Shown here: positions 1 to 11,202 of the stretch, piece by piece
Layout: each line of letters begins with the position of its first letter
Position numbering within the stretch: position 1 is the first letter of the stretch
Assembly (NCBI GenBank): GCA_963969595.1
Contig: OZ018416.1
Coordinates: 21,220,065 to 21,284,064 of the forward strand
Origin: Neckera pumila
Taxonomy: Eukaryota; Streptophyta; Bryopsida; Hypnales; Neckeraceae
Length of the DNA: 64,000 bases
Direction: 5' to 3'
Translations under genes and position numbers: made by a program
Notes under the pieces: model-generated
The model's database searches: none
What the model was told of the DNA's origin: nothing
Seen by the model: the letters and a program-made list of their open reading frames with translations, nothing else

Positions 1-56
1 TGTTAAATCTGTAGGCAAAATCTATAATTATATTAGATTCTTGAAATCTACATCAA

Positions 57-169
57 ACTTACACAAAATAGTGAAATTAGGTTGCCCCAAACTATAGTTG
101 ACCATGTCTGAAAGTGTTAGATATGAGAGATTAGTGTGGGGCAACCTAATTTCACTATTTTGTGTAGGT
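57..169. repeat. Hairpin with 37-bp inverted arms
   Basis: Arms at 57-93 and 133-169 are reverse complements with two mismatches, separated by 39 nt. The core ACAAAATAGTGAAATTAGG is perfectly mirrored. It could be a tiny foldback element or a solitary MITE; no transposase is linked to it. Confidence 0.75.
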
Positions 170-189
170 AAATTTATATGTTAAAGCTA

Positions 190-300
190 CAACAGTCCTA
201 GATGTTTCAGATTGCACGGTTGAAAATCTATATTATTCCTAGATGTTTGAAATCTACAAAAGTCCTAGATGTCTGAATCTATAAGTGTCCTAGATGTCAC
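190..300 (+). repeat. Degenerate short tandem repeat (CCTAGATGT motif)
   Basis: The motif CCTAGATGT followed by a variant of TTGAAATCTA recurs four times at 25-40 bp spacing, upstream of a small GC-richer patch. No gene is visible in 170-460. Confidence 0.5.
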
Positions 301-460
301 TTTGACGGTTCAAACCGCACGGTCTGAAAAATGGCACATGGAATTTCGCCATTTTAATGAAATTCGACATGCAGTCAATTTTGGTCGACACTTGACTATC
401 CAAGTTCTGCTTGAATCCTGTTTTGACTCATTTAAACTTCTATCTTCTTCATCCGACAGG

Positions 461-717
461 CAGTTGCAGGGACAGTTTTGGCTGGCGTAGTGATGATCTT
501 AGCTGCGAGATGTTTACGGGGAATCTTCCGCGGGCGCCAAGCTCCAGGTAAAGTTTTTCCTGGTTCTCCTCGTCCGATGTTGACCCGTTTCATGCGTCGT
601 CGTGTTACTGAAATGAATACAATGTGGAAGCTCAGCACTTTAGTTCGGCCTTGCACATCTAAGCATCCATTTGGGCTTGTTTCTAATTTTCTTGCAATAA
701 CTCGGAGAAAATTATGA
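461..717 (+). CDS. Possible exon of a membrane protein (hypothetical)
   Basis: I do not recognise this gene. An acceptor-like site (CATCCGACAG) precedes an open frame whose first residues form a hydrophobic stretch (AVAGTVLAGVVMILAARC) followed by an Arg-rich turn, as in a membrane segment with a positive flank. A donor-like CCAG|GTAAAG lies at about 548; without splicing the frame stays open to 717. The patch is more GC-rich than its surroundings, which supports coding or former coding DNA. No flanking exons were found, so it could be a relic or chance. Confidence 0.2.
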
Positions 718-719
718 TA

Positions 720-2110
720 CATAAACATACACGATAAACATGCGATTGCTACTTCATGTCCAGTTGTAACATGACTTCAATGATCGTCGTGCAAATTATA
801 GAGATTAGACTATTTCGAATTCCCAACCACTTCACTGACGGCATGTAAGCAATATTGTCCTGAGGATTCTGTACTGGATGTGTCCAGGTGATCAATTCGA
901 CATCCCGAGAGGACTATTAAACAGTGGCACCCCAACAAAGAGTGACTCGAAGTGGGCAATTCTCGCGGCCATTCCCGCCTAGGAAGTGAAACGAGGGCTC
1001 CCGAAAGTTCCATTAGCAAGATGCATCCACAAGCTGCATTTACACATCCGAGAAAACATTTTTGAGTTAGATGTGGAGTCTTCCAAGGTGGTTTGAGATC
1101 TAAGAAAAGCTACGACTTCAGCCGTAAATTTCCTCGTGGGTACTGATACCCCAATAAATTTCACCAGGGGAATGAGTAACAGAAACTGCCGAGGTTGCTG
1201 TTCTACTCTTTCTACCAGGGCCGCCCTCTGTTACACCATCGTCAGGGTATGAATTAACTTAGTTAGGATCGAATCAGTAAAAGCTTGAGCAGAGCTCTAA
1301 CTTAGTGGCAGAATTAGTAAGGGGTGTTCTGATGCATGGTCTTGATTGCATAACTAGTAAGTATGAGTCAAAAACAACAACCTAAGACTCCAGTATACCC
1401 CTTGTATGTGACCTTTTTCAATGAAATTTCTCGTAATATGAGCTGAAGCAAGTGTGCACCGATTGTGGCAAGATGTTCATCACCATCATGTCCATCACTT
1501 TTTGAACTTGCATGGTTCTTCTTCCAAGACTTCTACGCAGATATATGTAAAAAAATCATATACATTTCATTTTTATGTTTCCAAATATAAATACAAAGAA
1601 TTGAAGATAAGATGCAGGCCATAACATAGGAAAAATTCTCAAATTTACTCGAAATGCATGTTGAAGTGAAGTTTGACCCAATTCAAGACAAGATTTGTCA
1701 TATAAGCTCTTCCTGTCTATAATGTCCTCTTTTCAACTTTGGGTTGCACCTTTCTTATGAACGCCTAATTCCATATTCTTGATACTTAGAATACACCTAA
1801 AAAATGCAGCAAATCTAATAGCAGACAAGAATTAATCTTTTTTCCATTATAGTGTTTTTTGCTATCAAGCCCTTTGGTTCCAACTCAGTCTCAATGATTG
1901 TTCTTATCTTCTCATCAATGTATTGAAAGTGAAAATCATTCAATATATAAAGTTATTAGAGTGAACGAAGTTGCCAAGACATTATCATGGAAGTGTAGGC
2001 ACAATACAATCAAATTGGATAGTGATTGAAGGCCCAACCATGGTCCAGATAAAAATTATAGCTTGCAATGGTCAAGTTAACAAAAAAATAGTAGTAGTTT
2101 AATTATCAAT
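720..2110. other. Low-copy stretch without a recognisable gene
   Basis: Short open frames on both strands here lack any motif. From about 1300 the sequence is AT-rich and resembles intron or intergenic DNA. I see no repeat structure. Confidence 0.4.
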
Positions 2111-2118
2111 TGTACTTA

Positions 2119-2210
2119 CCTGAAGGCTGAACACGACCGATAGGATTTGCTGATGGACAACGCAAGAGGAGCTTTGAAGACGTCCTGCATCTTGAGAGGA
2201 AAATCCCTGA
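2119..2210 (-). CDS. Possible internal exon (splice-site bounded)
   Basis: On the minus strand a segment beginning after CATTTCAG and ending at TTCAG|GTAAGTAC is open in all three frames. The sites are near consensus. It lies downstream of the RING-like exon at 2774-2817, so both may belong to one minus-strand gene of unknown identity. Confidence 0.25.
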
Positions 2211-2773
2211 AATGTGAATAGCTTTACTCGTTTAGGCTTTCTTTCCACTAGATGTGAGAATTGACTTCTCAATCAATGAGAGTTTCAAAGTTCAAGAAAA
2301 CCGACAAATGTCACTCAGAATTTTCAGAGCAAGCTAGCAAGCTAAAGAGGAGAAAATAATGATGACAAAGGTTTTTGCCTTCATTGCAACAAAAGTGAGT
2401 CCCCAGAATTTTTGCCTTTCCTGCACATATTTGAGTCCCCAGATTTTGCGTCCTTCCCACCGAGGAAGGCGGACTTCATACAAATTTCAGTTCCAGAGAC
2501 CCTTCGATGAAAACTTGTAGAGCCATGAACGTATTCACGTTATAAGATGCCCTGTTATAGAAAATATACTAAAATTGTAGATGACCCACTTTGCCAAGAC
2601 TTTTTATTCCCTGCGAAGACTGACCTGCAAAGACCAAGCGTTCAAAGACAAGCCATCCACTCCACTTTGACAGGTTTTCTCCACCACCTTCCCAATCCGA
2701 GTGTGAAGTAAAGAGAGCCTTAGAACATATTCGTATGGCTGCCACTCACCGATGTGCGTCAAGAGAAGCTTAC

Positions 2774-2817
2774 CTGCTAACTGCTGCTTCGATGCAGGTC
2801 CTGCAAAAGCTGTGATT
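2774..2817 (-). CDS. Possible RING-finger exon
   Basis: On the minus strand an exon bounded by TTTACAG at its 5' side and GCAG|GTAAGC at its 3' side encodes NHSFCRTCIEAAVS. The pattern H-S-F-C-x2-C-I is the central part of RING fingers (C-x-H-x2/3-C-x2-C), where it binds zinc in E3 ubiquitin ligases. The upstream CxxC and downstream CPxC halves were not located. The longer unspliced frame runs to 2988 but crosses a repeated GGGCCCTGC motif. If real, this is a multi-exon gene running leftwards from about 3.5 kb. It may equally be a fragment. Confidence 0.3.
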
Positions 2818-2826
2818 CTGTAAATC

Positions 2827-2933
2827 GAAAAGGCAGGGCCCATAAAAACCTTTCATTGCTGCGCGCATATCATCTGGGTTTTTTTGGGCCCTGCAATAGA
2901 GTTCCTTCTCAAAAGGCAGGGCCCAAAAAAACC
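2827..2933. repeat. Three copies of GCAGGGCCC motif, two as perfect inverted repeat
   Basis: GGTTTTTTTGGGCCCTGC at 2877-2894 and its exact reverse complement at 2916-2933 are 21 bp apart. A third, slightly altered copy lies at 2827-2851 in the same direction as the second. It overlaps the possible RING gene. Confidence 0.7.
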
Positions 2934-2999
2934 TGAGTGACAAAAAAATTTCCAAAGCCTCAGTGTCAACTTCGACAAATTGGCGCAATTCCAGTAAAT

Positions 3000-3790
3000 T
3001 GGAGTGCTGGACGTACCCTCAAGCAGGAGGGGACAGGGGTGGAAATCCTAGCTTAGCGGTGCACCGTGTTGTAAATGAAATTCAATTTACACACTAATTT
3101 CCATATCTACAGCACAGCAAACTAGGAATACTGCCAATTTAACGAAATTGACGTTCTGAATAACTGTACAAAACAGGAGGATTAGGTTGAGTAGCTCGCA
3201 CATCTGCTATTGGGATGAAGATCAACTTACGTTCTCTACGATGAGCTCTCCACACAAACACTACTAGCTAATCTAGCTAGTGCGCATCGTCATCTGCAAA
3301 GGCACCAAATCCAATTTTGAGAGATTCAGATCTATCGACATTTACAAATGCCCGGAATGGAGCTTCTCCTTACAGATTAAATCCAATACGTCGTTAGATT
3401 CACTATCAGTCTAATGGAATACAAATGCTGAAAGGCATGCCTAGAAGAAATGGAGTGAAAAGTGCCGCACCTCCTTCACCAGTCCCTCGCATTTCGAAGT
3501 CCCCGTCGTAACATGGCTCCAACACCAACCAGAGGTAATGTGCAAAATGTGGTGTTGAAAAAACCGCAAGTACTGTACATTTGGAAGGAGCGACTGACCT
3601 TCCTTACTTGGAGGTTTTAATATTCACAACAGTGTTATGATGACACCTTACAGAATACAGACAATAACAGTCGGTGTAGAGTCTAGTACAATGTAGACCA
3701 TTTTTTATTATTTTTTAACACAAATAAAGGTAAACCTTTACTGCAAGAAGCCAAGAAGGAAAGAATACAACACCCGGGCGTGGGGAAGGG
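3000..3790. other. Intergenic stretch, possible LINE-like tail at its end
   Basis: No gene is recognised. At about 3700-3760 the minus strand reads GTAAAGGTTTACC followed by an A/T-rich tail, a form seen at the 3' ends of plant LINEs (compare 25765-25990). Confidence 0.3.
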
Positions 3791-3794
3791 GTAA

Positions 3795-4180
3795 GAGCAT
3801 CTCCACCGGTTCTCCAAAGATCTTTTTGAAATGTGTGCTGTGGCGTGTGCCAGTCGTCAGACAGGCCCCACTGGAAATAAGATGCAAGCACATCACAATC
3901 CACTTTCCAAGGCAATTCATTAATGACTTTGGAATTTGGAGCTCCCTCATTTGCATAGGGCCATTAAATTAATAAAAAAGTGCTTTCTTGAAAGCTCTAT
4001 ATGTCATAGCGTGCTAGAAGTCAAAAGTAAGAGACGCAGGAAGATGAAGTGTTTGGACGAAAATTTCAAGTGGCTGGAGTTGACAAATGCTAAAGGTTGC
4101 TATTGGTGGGGCACTAAAAATCTTCTGGGCACGCCTCATGTAAGAGAGGGGCACTGTGGCATGCTGCGGTGGAGATGCTC
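3795..4180. mobile_element. MITE with GAGCATCTCCACC termini, TAA target duplication
   Basis: The ends GAGCATCTCCACCGG and CGGTGGAGATGCTC are inverted repeats; TAA flanks both sides (3792-3794 and 4181-4183). A GAGCATCTCCA terminus with a 3-bp TWA-type duplication is known from PIF/Harbinger-like plant MITEs. The 386-bp element has no coding capacity; the small open frames inside are chance. Confidence 0.7.
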
Positions 4181-4203
4181 TAAGAAGTTAGTGGTCAGTA
4201 ATT

Positions 4204-4565
4204 AGTAAACTAATTGGTGTAAGGTAGGAGGTTCTTAAACCGCTCGGGCTCTAAAATCGCCCACCTCCTCAATATTCATAGCTTGTACATGTTGCTTTTT
4301 GCAACGTACAAGCTGTAAACATTTGAAGAGGTGGGTGATTTTAGAGCCCTCCAAAGCGTCAAAATTTTGAACTTCAAAAATTCATAATTAATTCCACAAA
4401 GCTCCGAAAAATATGAAACGACTTGGGTTGGATGCCAATTTCATTTGTCTTTGCAAGAAAATTTATTGAAAAATATTTCAAGATGTTTCACCTCTCCAAA
4501 ATTCAATTTCAATTCTTAAGTGAGCGCTTTGTGGACCTCCTACCTTACACCATTTTTAACTTACT
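4204..4565. mobile_element. MITE with TGGTGTAAGGTAGGAGGT termini
   Basis: Terminal inverted repeats of about 40 bp share the core TGGTGTAAGGTAGGAGGT. Inside the left part lies a second hairpin (GGGCTCTAAAATCGCCCACC paired with its near complement around 4330-4350), tipped by AGCTTGTAC/GTACAAGCT. It is a foldback-type non-autonomous element of about 360 bp. Confidence 0.65.
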
Positions 4566-4703
4566 ATAGACTCAATTACAAGTCACACAAAAGTCGGTGA
4601 CCTAAAATAGAGAACGAAGTGGTGGGGTTTGAGTTTTGCAAAGAGGCATGAGAGGCTGGGTTTTTTTTAGCAATTATTTGCTTAAATGCATTGAATTTTT
4701 TTT

Positions 4704-5625
4704 TTAGCCCCTAAAGGACCATTGTCCCTTTGAGAAACAAATGTGTTTTTGGGTAGGTACCTACAGGTTGAAATTTTGTCGTGATTTTTTGAAACTTTTT
4801 TTTAGAGATAGAAAAACTGATAAGCTTTGTGGGAATATAATTTTTTTCACAATCGGTGGCCGGGAACAAAACTGATGACCAAATAAGCTCAAAATAGAGG
4901 ATGGGGGGCAATTTGGGTAGCAAAAAAAAAATGGACAAAAATTTGAATTTTTTTTAGTATTTTTTATTCATAGATTATATTTTTGTCTATTTGAAAAGCT
5001 TTGATTCATTTCATTTGGATTTGTTATAAAAATGTTGTGGTCATTCTTGTTTTTCGAGCAGTTAGAGCATCTTTTTGAAAAAAACCCCTTGTAGGATTCA
5101 TTTCTGAATGCAGTTTTTTCCACTTTTCCATTTTTTATTACGTGGTCTGATTTACTAGCTAGAACGATCTCACCATTGGGATTAGTGCATTTTAAATTCC
5201 ATCTAAAATATATGAATATTTTAGATTTTCCTTCTATCTTGTACCTACTTCTATTTAACAATTTTTTTAAGAATGATAATTTTTTTTTTTTTTTTTTTTT
5301 TTTTTTTCCTAGACTCTCAATGCAATTCTCCACTATAAAGATCTAAATTTCTAAACTTTGTTAGTAGTGCAAAAAATTTAAGTTAGAAATGTTCAAAGTA
5401 AAAAAATCTAGTCCCACAATGTCACTTTAAATGCAAATGTCTTGCAATTTGTGTGGTCAAAAATTCTGAAATTTTTTCCACACACTCTCATACAAGTTAG
5501 GTGTAAGATCCTACGGTTAGATGTGGAAAAAAAACAATTTTCAAATTTTTTTACTTTTTGCTATAGAAATGGTAGTTTTGAGTGTTTTTTGGCAAAAAAA
5601 AGGGCATTGGTCCTTTAGAGGTTAA
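4704..5625 (+). mobile_element. TTAA-type TIR element, copy C1
   Basis: The left end is TTAG-CCCCTAAAGGACCATTG and the right end CATTGGTCCTTTAGAGG-TTAA. Copies at 8781, 36673, 48312, 51061, 59592 and 62508 share these ends and the interior. Termini of C-rich triplets next to TTAA are the hallmark of piggyBac-type elements, so this is probably a non-autonomous piggyBac-like family; that class is inferred, as no transposase is present. A run of about 29 T lies inside at 5280. Confidence 0.7.
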
Positions 5626-6487
5626 GGAAAATTTTGGTGAGATATTCTTGCTTTCACAGGAGATGAAATCATAAAATACAACCAAATCTTGGGACCATGT
5701 TTCTCTATTTTGGATGAATGTATACTCTTTGGAATAAAAATAGAATTTCATTCATATATTGTAGGTTTCATCCATTTTTGTGGATGTAAATAGCTTCCTC
5801 ACTATACTAGAGATCGCTTTCTATATTGCCTGTAATAAATGGAAAAAAAAAATTGATGAAAGATTATCTTGAACTTGGGAGGGCACAAAAATCATTGATT
5901 CCCAAATTTTTGCATAGATAAATAGGTTAGTGCATGTTATTATTTACTACAATAATAATACTTCTATATTCATCATTATTATACGTGTAGGTCAGCTTCA
6001 GCACTTCAATGCTGACCTAATTTAATTTTTGCAGTTCAACAACTCGGCAACCGATATTCTGGGCTTTTGGCATATTGCTTCAATTTCCTAATTCTTTGAT
6101 ACTTTGATAAAATGATTTGATTTTGTTCTATTCATATATGATTGTGTTCTTTTTTCTACTTTTTCTCAAGAACAATTTTTTGAATATTTAGAGTTTTCAA
6201 CAATATTTTTTTTTCAAATTTTCAGAAATGGTTGTACAATTTTTCATATTTTAGACATGCTCCAATTTCTCCCTAGTTATTTATGAAACTAATCTACATA
6301 TAGGAGATACCACCAATGATATCCAATTGTATGAAATTGATTGAAATTTTGAAATTTGTGATTTTGTAAGATTGTGAAATTTTAAATTTTTATATAATAA
6401 AATTACTAATTTGTAAATTCTTGAAGCTCATATTTAATTACTTTTCAACACTAAAACCTTTATGTTCTTAGGACTATCCATACCTTA

Positions 6488-6550
6488 AGTTTGTTTGTTT
6501 GTTTGTTTGTTTGTTTGTTTGTTTGTTTGTTTTGTTTGTTTTGTTTTGTT
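6488..6550. repeat. (GTTT)n microsatellite
   Basis: About 9 uninterrupted TTTG units followed by TTTTG variants. The Leu/Phe/Val-rich open frame across it is an artefact of the repeat. Confidence 0.9.
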
Positions 6551-6591
6551 ACGTTGAAATCTACCAGACCGTATGTCCCCTAGCCACGTGC

Positions 6592-6888
6592 TTGGTACCA
6601 TCGGAAAGCTCTCAGCGAGGAGGGATGTACAGGCTTGGTTTCGTGGCGTTTGGAGCCATGATGCGGAAGTTATTGAATTTCGAAGTATTTATGGATCAAA
6701 AAATTAGAAAATAATTTTTACTTTGATTTTTGTTGCATTCTTGGTATCGTTGGAAAGCTCTTGGTCAGGAGGGGTGGACGGGCTTTGTTTTGATACGCTT
6801 GGAATTATGGTGTGAAATATATTGAGTTTTAAAGTTTTTATTATGAATTAGAAAATTGTTTTTATTATAATTTTGGCTGTGGCAACGA
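6592..6888. repeat. Tandem duplication, 149-bp period
   Basis: TTGGTACCATCGGAAAGCTC at 6592 recurs as a variant at 6741, and the two 149-bp halves align throughout with scattered substitutions. Confidence 0.7.
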
Positions 6889-8780
6889 CACATAGCACAC
6901 TAGTTGTTAATGATATATTGATATCCAATTAACCCCTAAATGTCTCAATCCTTTTCTAAATTTTTGCACATTTTTGCTTATATCTTTGTACAGAAATATC
7001 ATTTATTAGAATTTCATAAATTTGGTCATTAAGGAAGGTTGCCTTTTCTAGATTCAAGTATTACATTGGATGAATGAGAAGTTAGTTGCACAGAACGGTA
7101 CCTCAAAGTCCTCTATTCATCGTCCAAAATATGGACGTCGGTGGGCTTCAGGGTTAAATTTGTATTGTTTGAAATATTATAAACATCATGGATTTGTGTA
7201 TTACTAAATTTTTAAATCTATATATTGTAGTTTGCAAATTGATAAATTTGATGATTTATTGAATATTTTAAATGTGATATATTTTTCAAATTTTAAGCTA
7301 AAACTAATGAAAATTTTCCCTCCATTGATATTTTTACTAAGCTAGTAGTAATTCCAAGGGTTACATCTCAAACTTAATAAGGCCACAAAAAATAGCATAT
7401 TGGGAAATTCTTGTTTTTTTTAAGTGATAAAAATTTTAAATCTATAGATTTTAAGGCATTAGGAAAAAAAAATCTATAAATTTTTTAATCTTTAATTATC
7501 TAAATTTCTAAAATCACAATCAATAAATTAAAATATTAAAAAAATTATAGGTTGTGCATTTAAATTTTGAAAATCTCATCACTTATTACATTATGTTACA
7601 GAGGCTGTGAATATGTAACATTGTTCACTAAACTACTAGTAATACAAATAGCTTTTAGAGAACTAGGTTGACTCATCTATTTTTTTCCATGTTAGTGTAG
7701 AGTGTATAGACAACGTTTGGTTATCATAGCTAGAAACCAAAAGATAATCTCAAGCGCTCATGTTAGGTTGATGCGTGATGAGATTGACGTTGATCTAGAT
7801 GGAAACAAAATCTTGTTTCCAAAGTTCTTTGTGCTCATTGTGCACAAATAATATGGCTAAATTTAGCAAGTCTTTTGTCCAAAAAAATTTACAACTACAA
7901 AACAATGAATACAAATGTTCAAGTTAGATTTGCACTTGGTTGATAAAATAATTTAATTTTGGCATTTGTACAATTCGAAAGTTTAAGTAGATTTTCTTGA
8001 CTTTTAGCACGTCAATCTTCCTAATTTTTCAACACTCCTCACAATAATAATAATGTTTGATGTCTAAATGCGTTCCTTTTTCTAAATATTCTTAAGAATA
8101 ATTTTTGGATATTTTGAATTGGCAACAATGAAATTTTCTTAGATTTTTAGAAATACTTTTACAATTTCTCATATTTTAGACATGTTCGAATTTTTCCCTA
8201 ATTATTTACAAAACTGAGTTGCTAGGATACATCTGAGTAAAATTTGACTCTCTAGCAAGATAACAACATTTGCATGTAACTATATGCAAAACCATCCCAT
8301 TTTGAGTTTGCATAACATATACATCCTCCAAACATAAGAGTCTAGTGTTGATACACCTAGCTATTATTAATACTCTGAAAATTCACAGATTATTTATGCA
8401 TGGTCTAAAAAATATATTTAATAGCGGTTGTACCAACACTCGCCAAATTTACAAATTGAAGTCTTAAAAGTTTACATCTATTTTTGAAGAGCCCTCAAAA
8501 TACTTGTCCCCTACCCATATTCACCAAATCTACTCTATAATTAAACATTCAACTAATTAATCACCAAGTGAAATACATAATAAAATTCACTAAATTTAGG
8601 GTGAACAAGCCGTTGCTTGGCTCGCTAGGATTGAGCATTGTATGAATATTTTGAGGGGCTTAGAGGATTCATCATCCAAATTTGTCACAAGCTAGATCCT
8701 TGGTGCATGTTAGTGCAGGTATTATAAGAAAATCTATATATGATCCCTTTTCAACTACCAACAAGACCCAACAAAAGCTC

Positions 8781-9710
8781 TTAACCCCTAAAGATTGGAG
8801 ACTATGTTTTCACCAAAAACACTCCGAAACTGCCATATCTAGTACAAGTATCAAATTTCAGAAAAAAACACATTTTTGGACACATATAACCATAGGATCT
8901 TGTAGTAAATTTGTTTGAAAATATGTAGAAAAAATTTCAGAATTTTCCACCTTGTAGATTGCAAGATATTAGCATTTGAATTGACAAAAAAACCGTTTCT
9001 TGGCCCTGCGGAAACTTGGGCAGCTACACTTCACAAGGTCACATTTAAATGAAAAGATGTCCAAAATGGTGGTTATTCCTTGGATTCACTCTTCAAAGCA
9101 AGTTGGGTACATGCTTGAAAAATTCAGATCATTTGGAATTGTACAACATATAGGAAAAAAATAGTAAGTAGAAAGAAGTAGAGAATGATTCAAAACACAA
9201 AATTGTTAAAAATTTCATTATGGAATCAAAAAATGTCAATCCCAACGGTTGTAATGTTGTAGTAAACAATATACATCCTAAGCTTTTATTTTTTTCAAAA
9301 AATATTAAAAATTGAATTAAATAAAGGACTTCTAAGTTAATTTTAGAGTAGGGAATCCATAACTACCCGCAAACCAGAACCCCTCATAATTTTTATCTCA
9401 TAAATAAAAATGGAATAATTCAAAGCTTTATGCATATATATAAATCTAAAGAACCAAGTTTAAATTTTTATTTTTTTAAAAATTGAATTTTCAGAATTTT
9501 TTTGAGCTGCTCGCCGACTGCTGAAAATGACATATCATCCAATAAATTTTTAACCATGTAGTCAAAAGTTTTGAAAATTGTTGGTCCTTAAAGCTACTCT
9601 TTGGGCACACCTTATGCGAAATTTTCAAAGAAAAAAAAAAATTTTCCATTTGTAGTAAGCTGCCCAAAATTGTATTGCCAAAAAACGCCGTTTGGTCCTT
9701 TAGGGGTTAA
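8781..9710 (-). mobile_element. TTAA-type TIR element, copy C2
   Basis: A perfect TTAA flanks CCCCTAAAG on the left and CCTTTAGGGG on the right. The interior is the reverse complement of the layout in C1. It is 930 bp with no coding capacity. Confidence 0.75.
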
Positions 9711-10120
9711 AATTCAACAATAGGGACCAATTACGATCAAAATCTTCTTTGAATGTAATTAAAGTGAAAACATCCAAAAACGTCCCCGTATCCATTTTTT
9801 GTACATTAAAGTGTCCCTAGACTACTATTAAAGTGTCCTTCAAAAGTGTCCTTAATCCATCCCAATACTTAATTGTGATTAGTTGACTACTGATTTTTTG
9901 AGATTTTGGTCTTGAGTTCAACAGTATGACGGTTTCAATGGTCTAGGGAAAATTCCACTTTGAAAATTTATAGAAATTACATGCCATATCCCAAAAATCT
10001 AATTTTTTCTTCAAAAAATCATGATTTTCAATTGCTAATACTTCATTAAAAATTTAAGAAAAGGTGCCTCTAACTAGGTTGAATTTTTTATTTTGATGGT
10101 TTTAGGTGTTTCCACCTTAA
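9711..10120 (-). mobile_element. TIR element of the GGTGTTTCCACC family, copy F1
   Basis: The right side ends in TTAGGTGTTTCCACCTTAA and the interior matches, in reverse, the element at 47900-48295. It begins directly after copy C2. The left terminus is degraded. Confidence 0.5.
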
Positions 10121-11200
10121 ATGTTGTTACCTTAGACTGTTGATTGTTGTTAAACTATAATCCAATTTAGTCAAATTGTATTAACTGTATTCATTATAGA
10201 ATGCCAATCATTATTGACTGTATTGATATAAATATCTTGTTGTTGAAGTGTTTTGAAATAAGAAACTTTGAATTCTCAAACATGGCATTGGACCATTGAT
10301 TTCGCTTCGTGGCACTTTCGTTCGTCTTTCTTGAACTTTATCGTTAGTCTGTACATTGTTGTCCGTTCGTTGTTGGAGTCAACGTCATTGTCTGTATGTC
10401 GCCTCCTCGTTTCCTGTTGTCGGCATGATCTGTTGTCTGTATGCTTATGAAATGCTCGGTGGCGGGCTGGCTGCTGCTCGGTAGGAGCCTAGGTCCCAAG
10501 GAGGTGAGCTCAAGAGCAGGGATTTTTTTATTTTTTATTTTATTTTATTTTATTTTTATTATTTTTATTATTTTTTGAACAAATGGGAGACCCGCTGCAT
10601 TAAAAAAGAAAGCAAGTATAAAGAACAGCCAAGCCCGAAGGCTGGTCAAATGAAGAGAAAACGAGCAAAGAAAAGAAAACACCAAAACCAAAAAAAACAA
10701 AGTAAAACTACAAGAATTGGCAGAGAGTAGGACCATTCCTATGCCATCTAATAGAGTTGCCATCCCGAGAAGCGAGGAGTTGGGATCTAAGCTAGATCTT
10801 GTCAAATTTGATCTATATAAGACTAGCTTGATGAGGTCTTTGTCTGGTGGTAGTCCTAGCCTTCAATTGGGCAACATACCATGACTCTAGTAAGGCATCC
10901 TAAAGGACTTGTTGCACCAAATCCCTTGGCCACAAGTTTTTTTTAATTTTTTTTAATTTTTTTTTAAGTTTATCATTAGAGGAGAATTGGGGTGTAGGAG
11001 TGCCTAAAAAGAAATTGGCCTATTTTCCCAAAAGGTACAATGGAAAATGCATTTTAATTCCAACATGGCGTTGTCCATGTTGGAACCTCAAGTGGTGACA
11101 TCAGATTGGGAAGGGGTTTGGACCAGTAGCTATTCTTGGATGGAAACCATTAATTAAAGGTGGCATCATGAAAGTGGTCCTTGTAGTTTTATAAAAAACT
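10121..11200. other. Intergenic stretch with LINE-like 3' tail on -
   Basis: At 10520-10572 there is an (ATTTT)n-type tract. Read on the minus strand, the sequence TGCAGCGGGTCTCCCATTTG followed by TTCAAAAAATAATAAAA resembles the 3' end of plant LINEs (short GC-rich stretch, then A-rich tail). A 5'-truncated LINE covering roughly 10545-10800 is plausible. No gene is seen. Confidence 0.4.
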
Positions 11201-11202
11201 GG

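Larger units (their letters stand above)
5626..8780. other. AT-rich intergenic stretch
   Basis: No gene is visible. At 6929 a TTAACCCCTAAA end suggests a decayed TTAA-type element whose other end I cannot find. Two simple repeats inside are listed separately. Confidence 0.4.

Noticed and set aside
4968..5333. Lys-rich 121-codon frame
   Set aside because: It crosses a 29-T run within a TIR element; low complexity and not conserved in the other copies.
6499..6714. Phe/Val/Cys-rich small protein at 6499-6714
   Set aside because: Its first third is translated (GTTT)n microsatellite and the rest lies in a tandem duplication.
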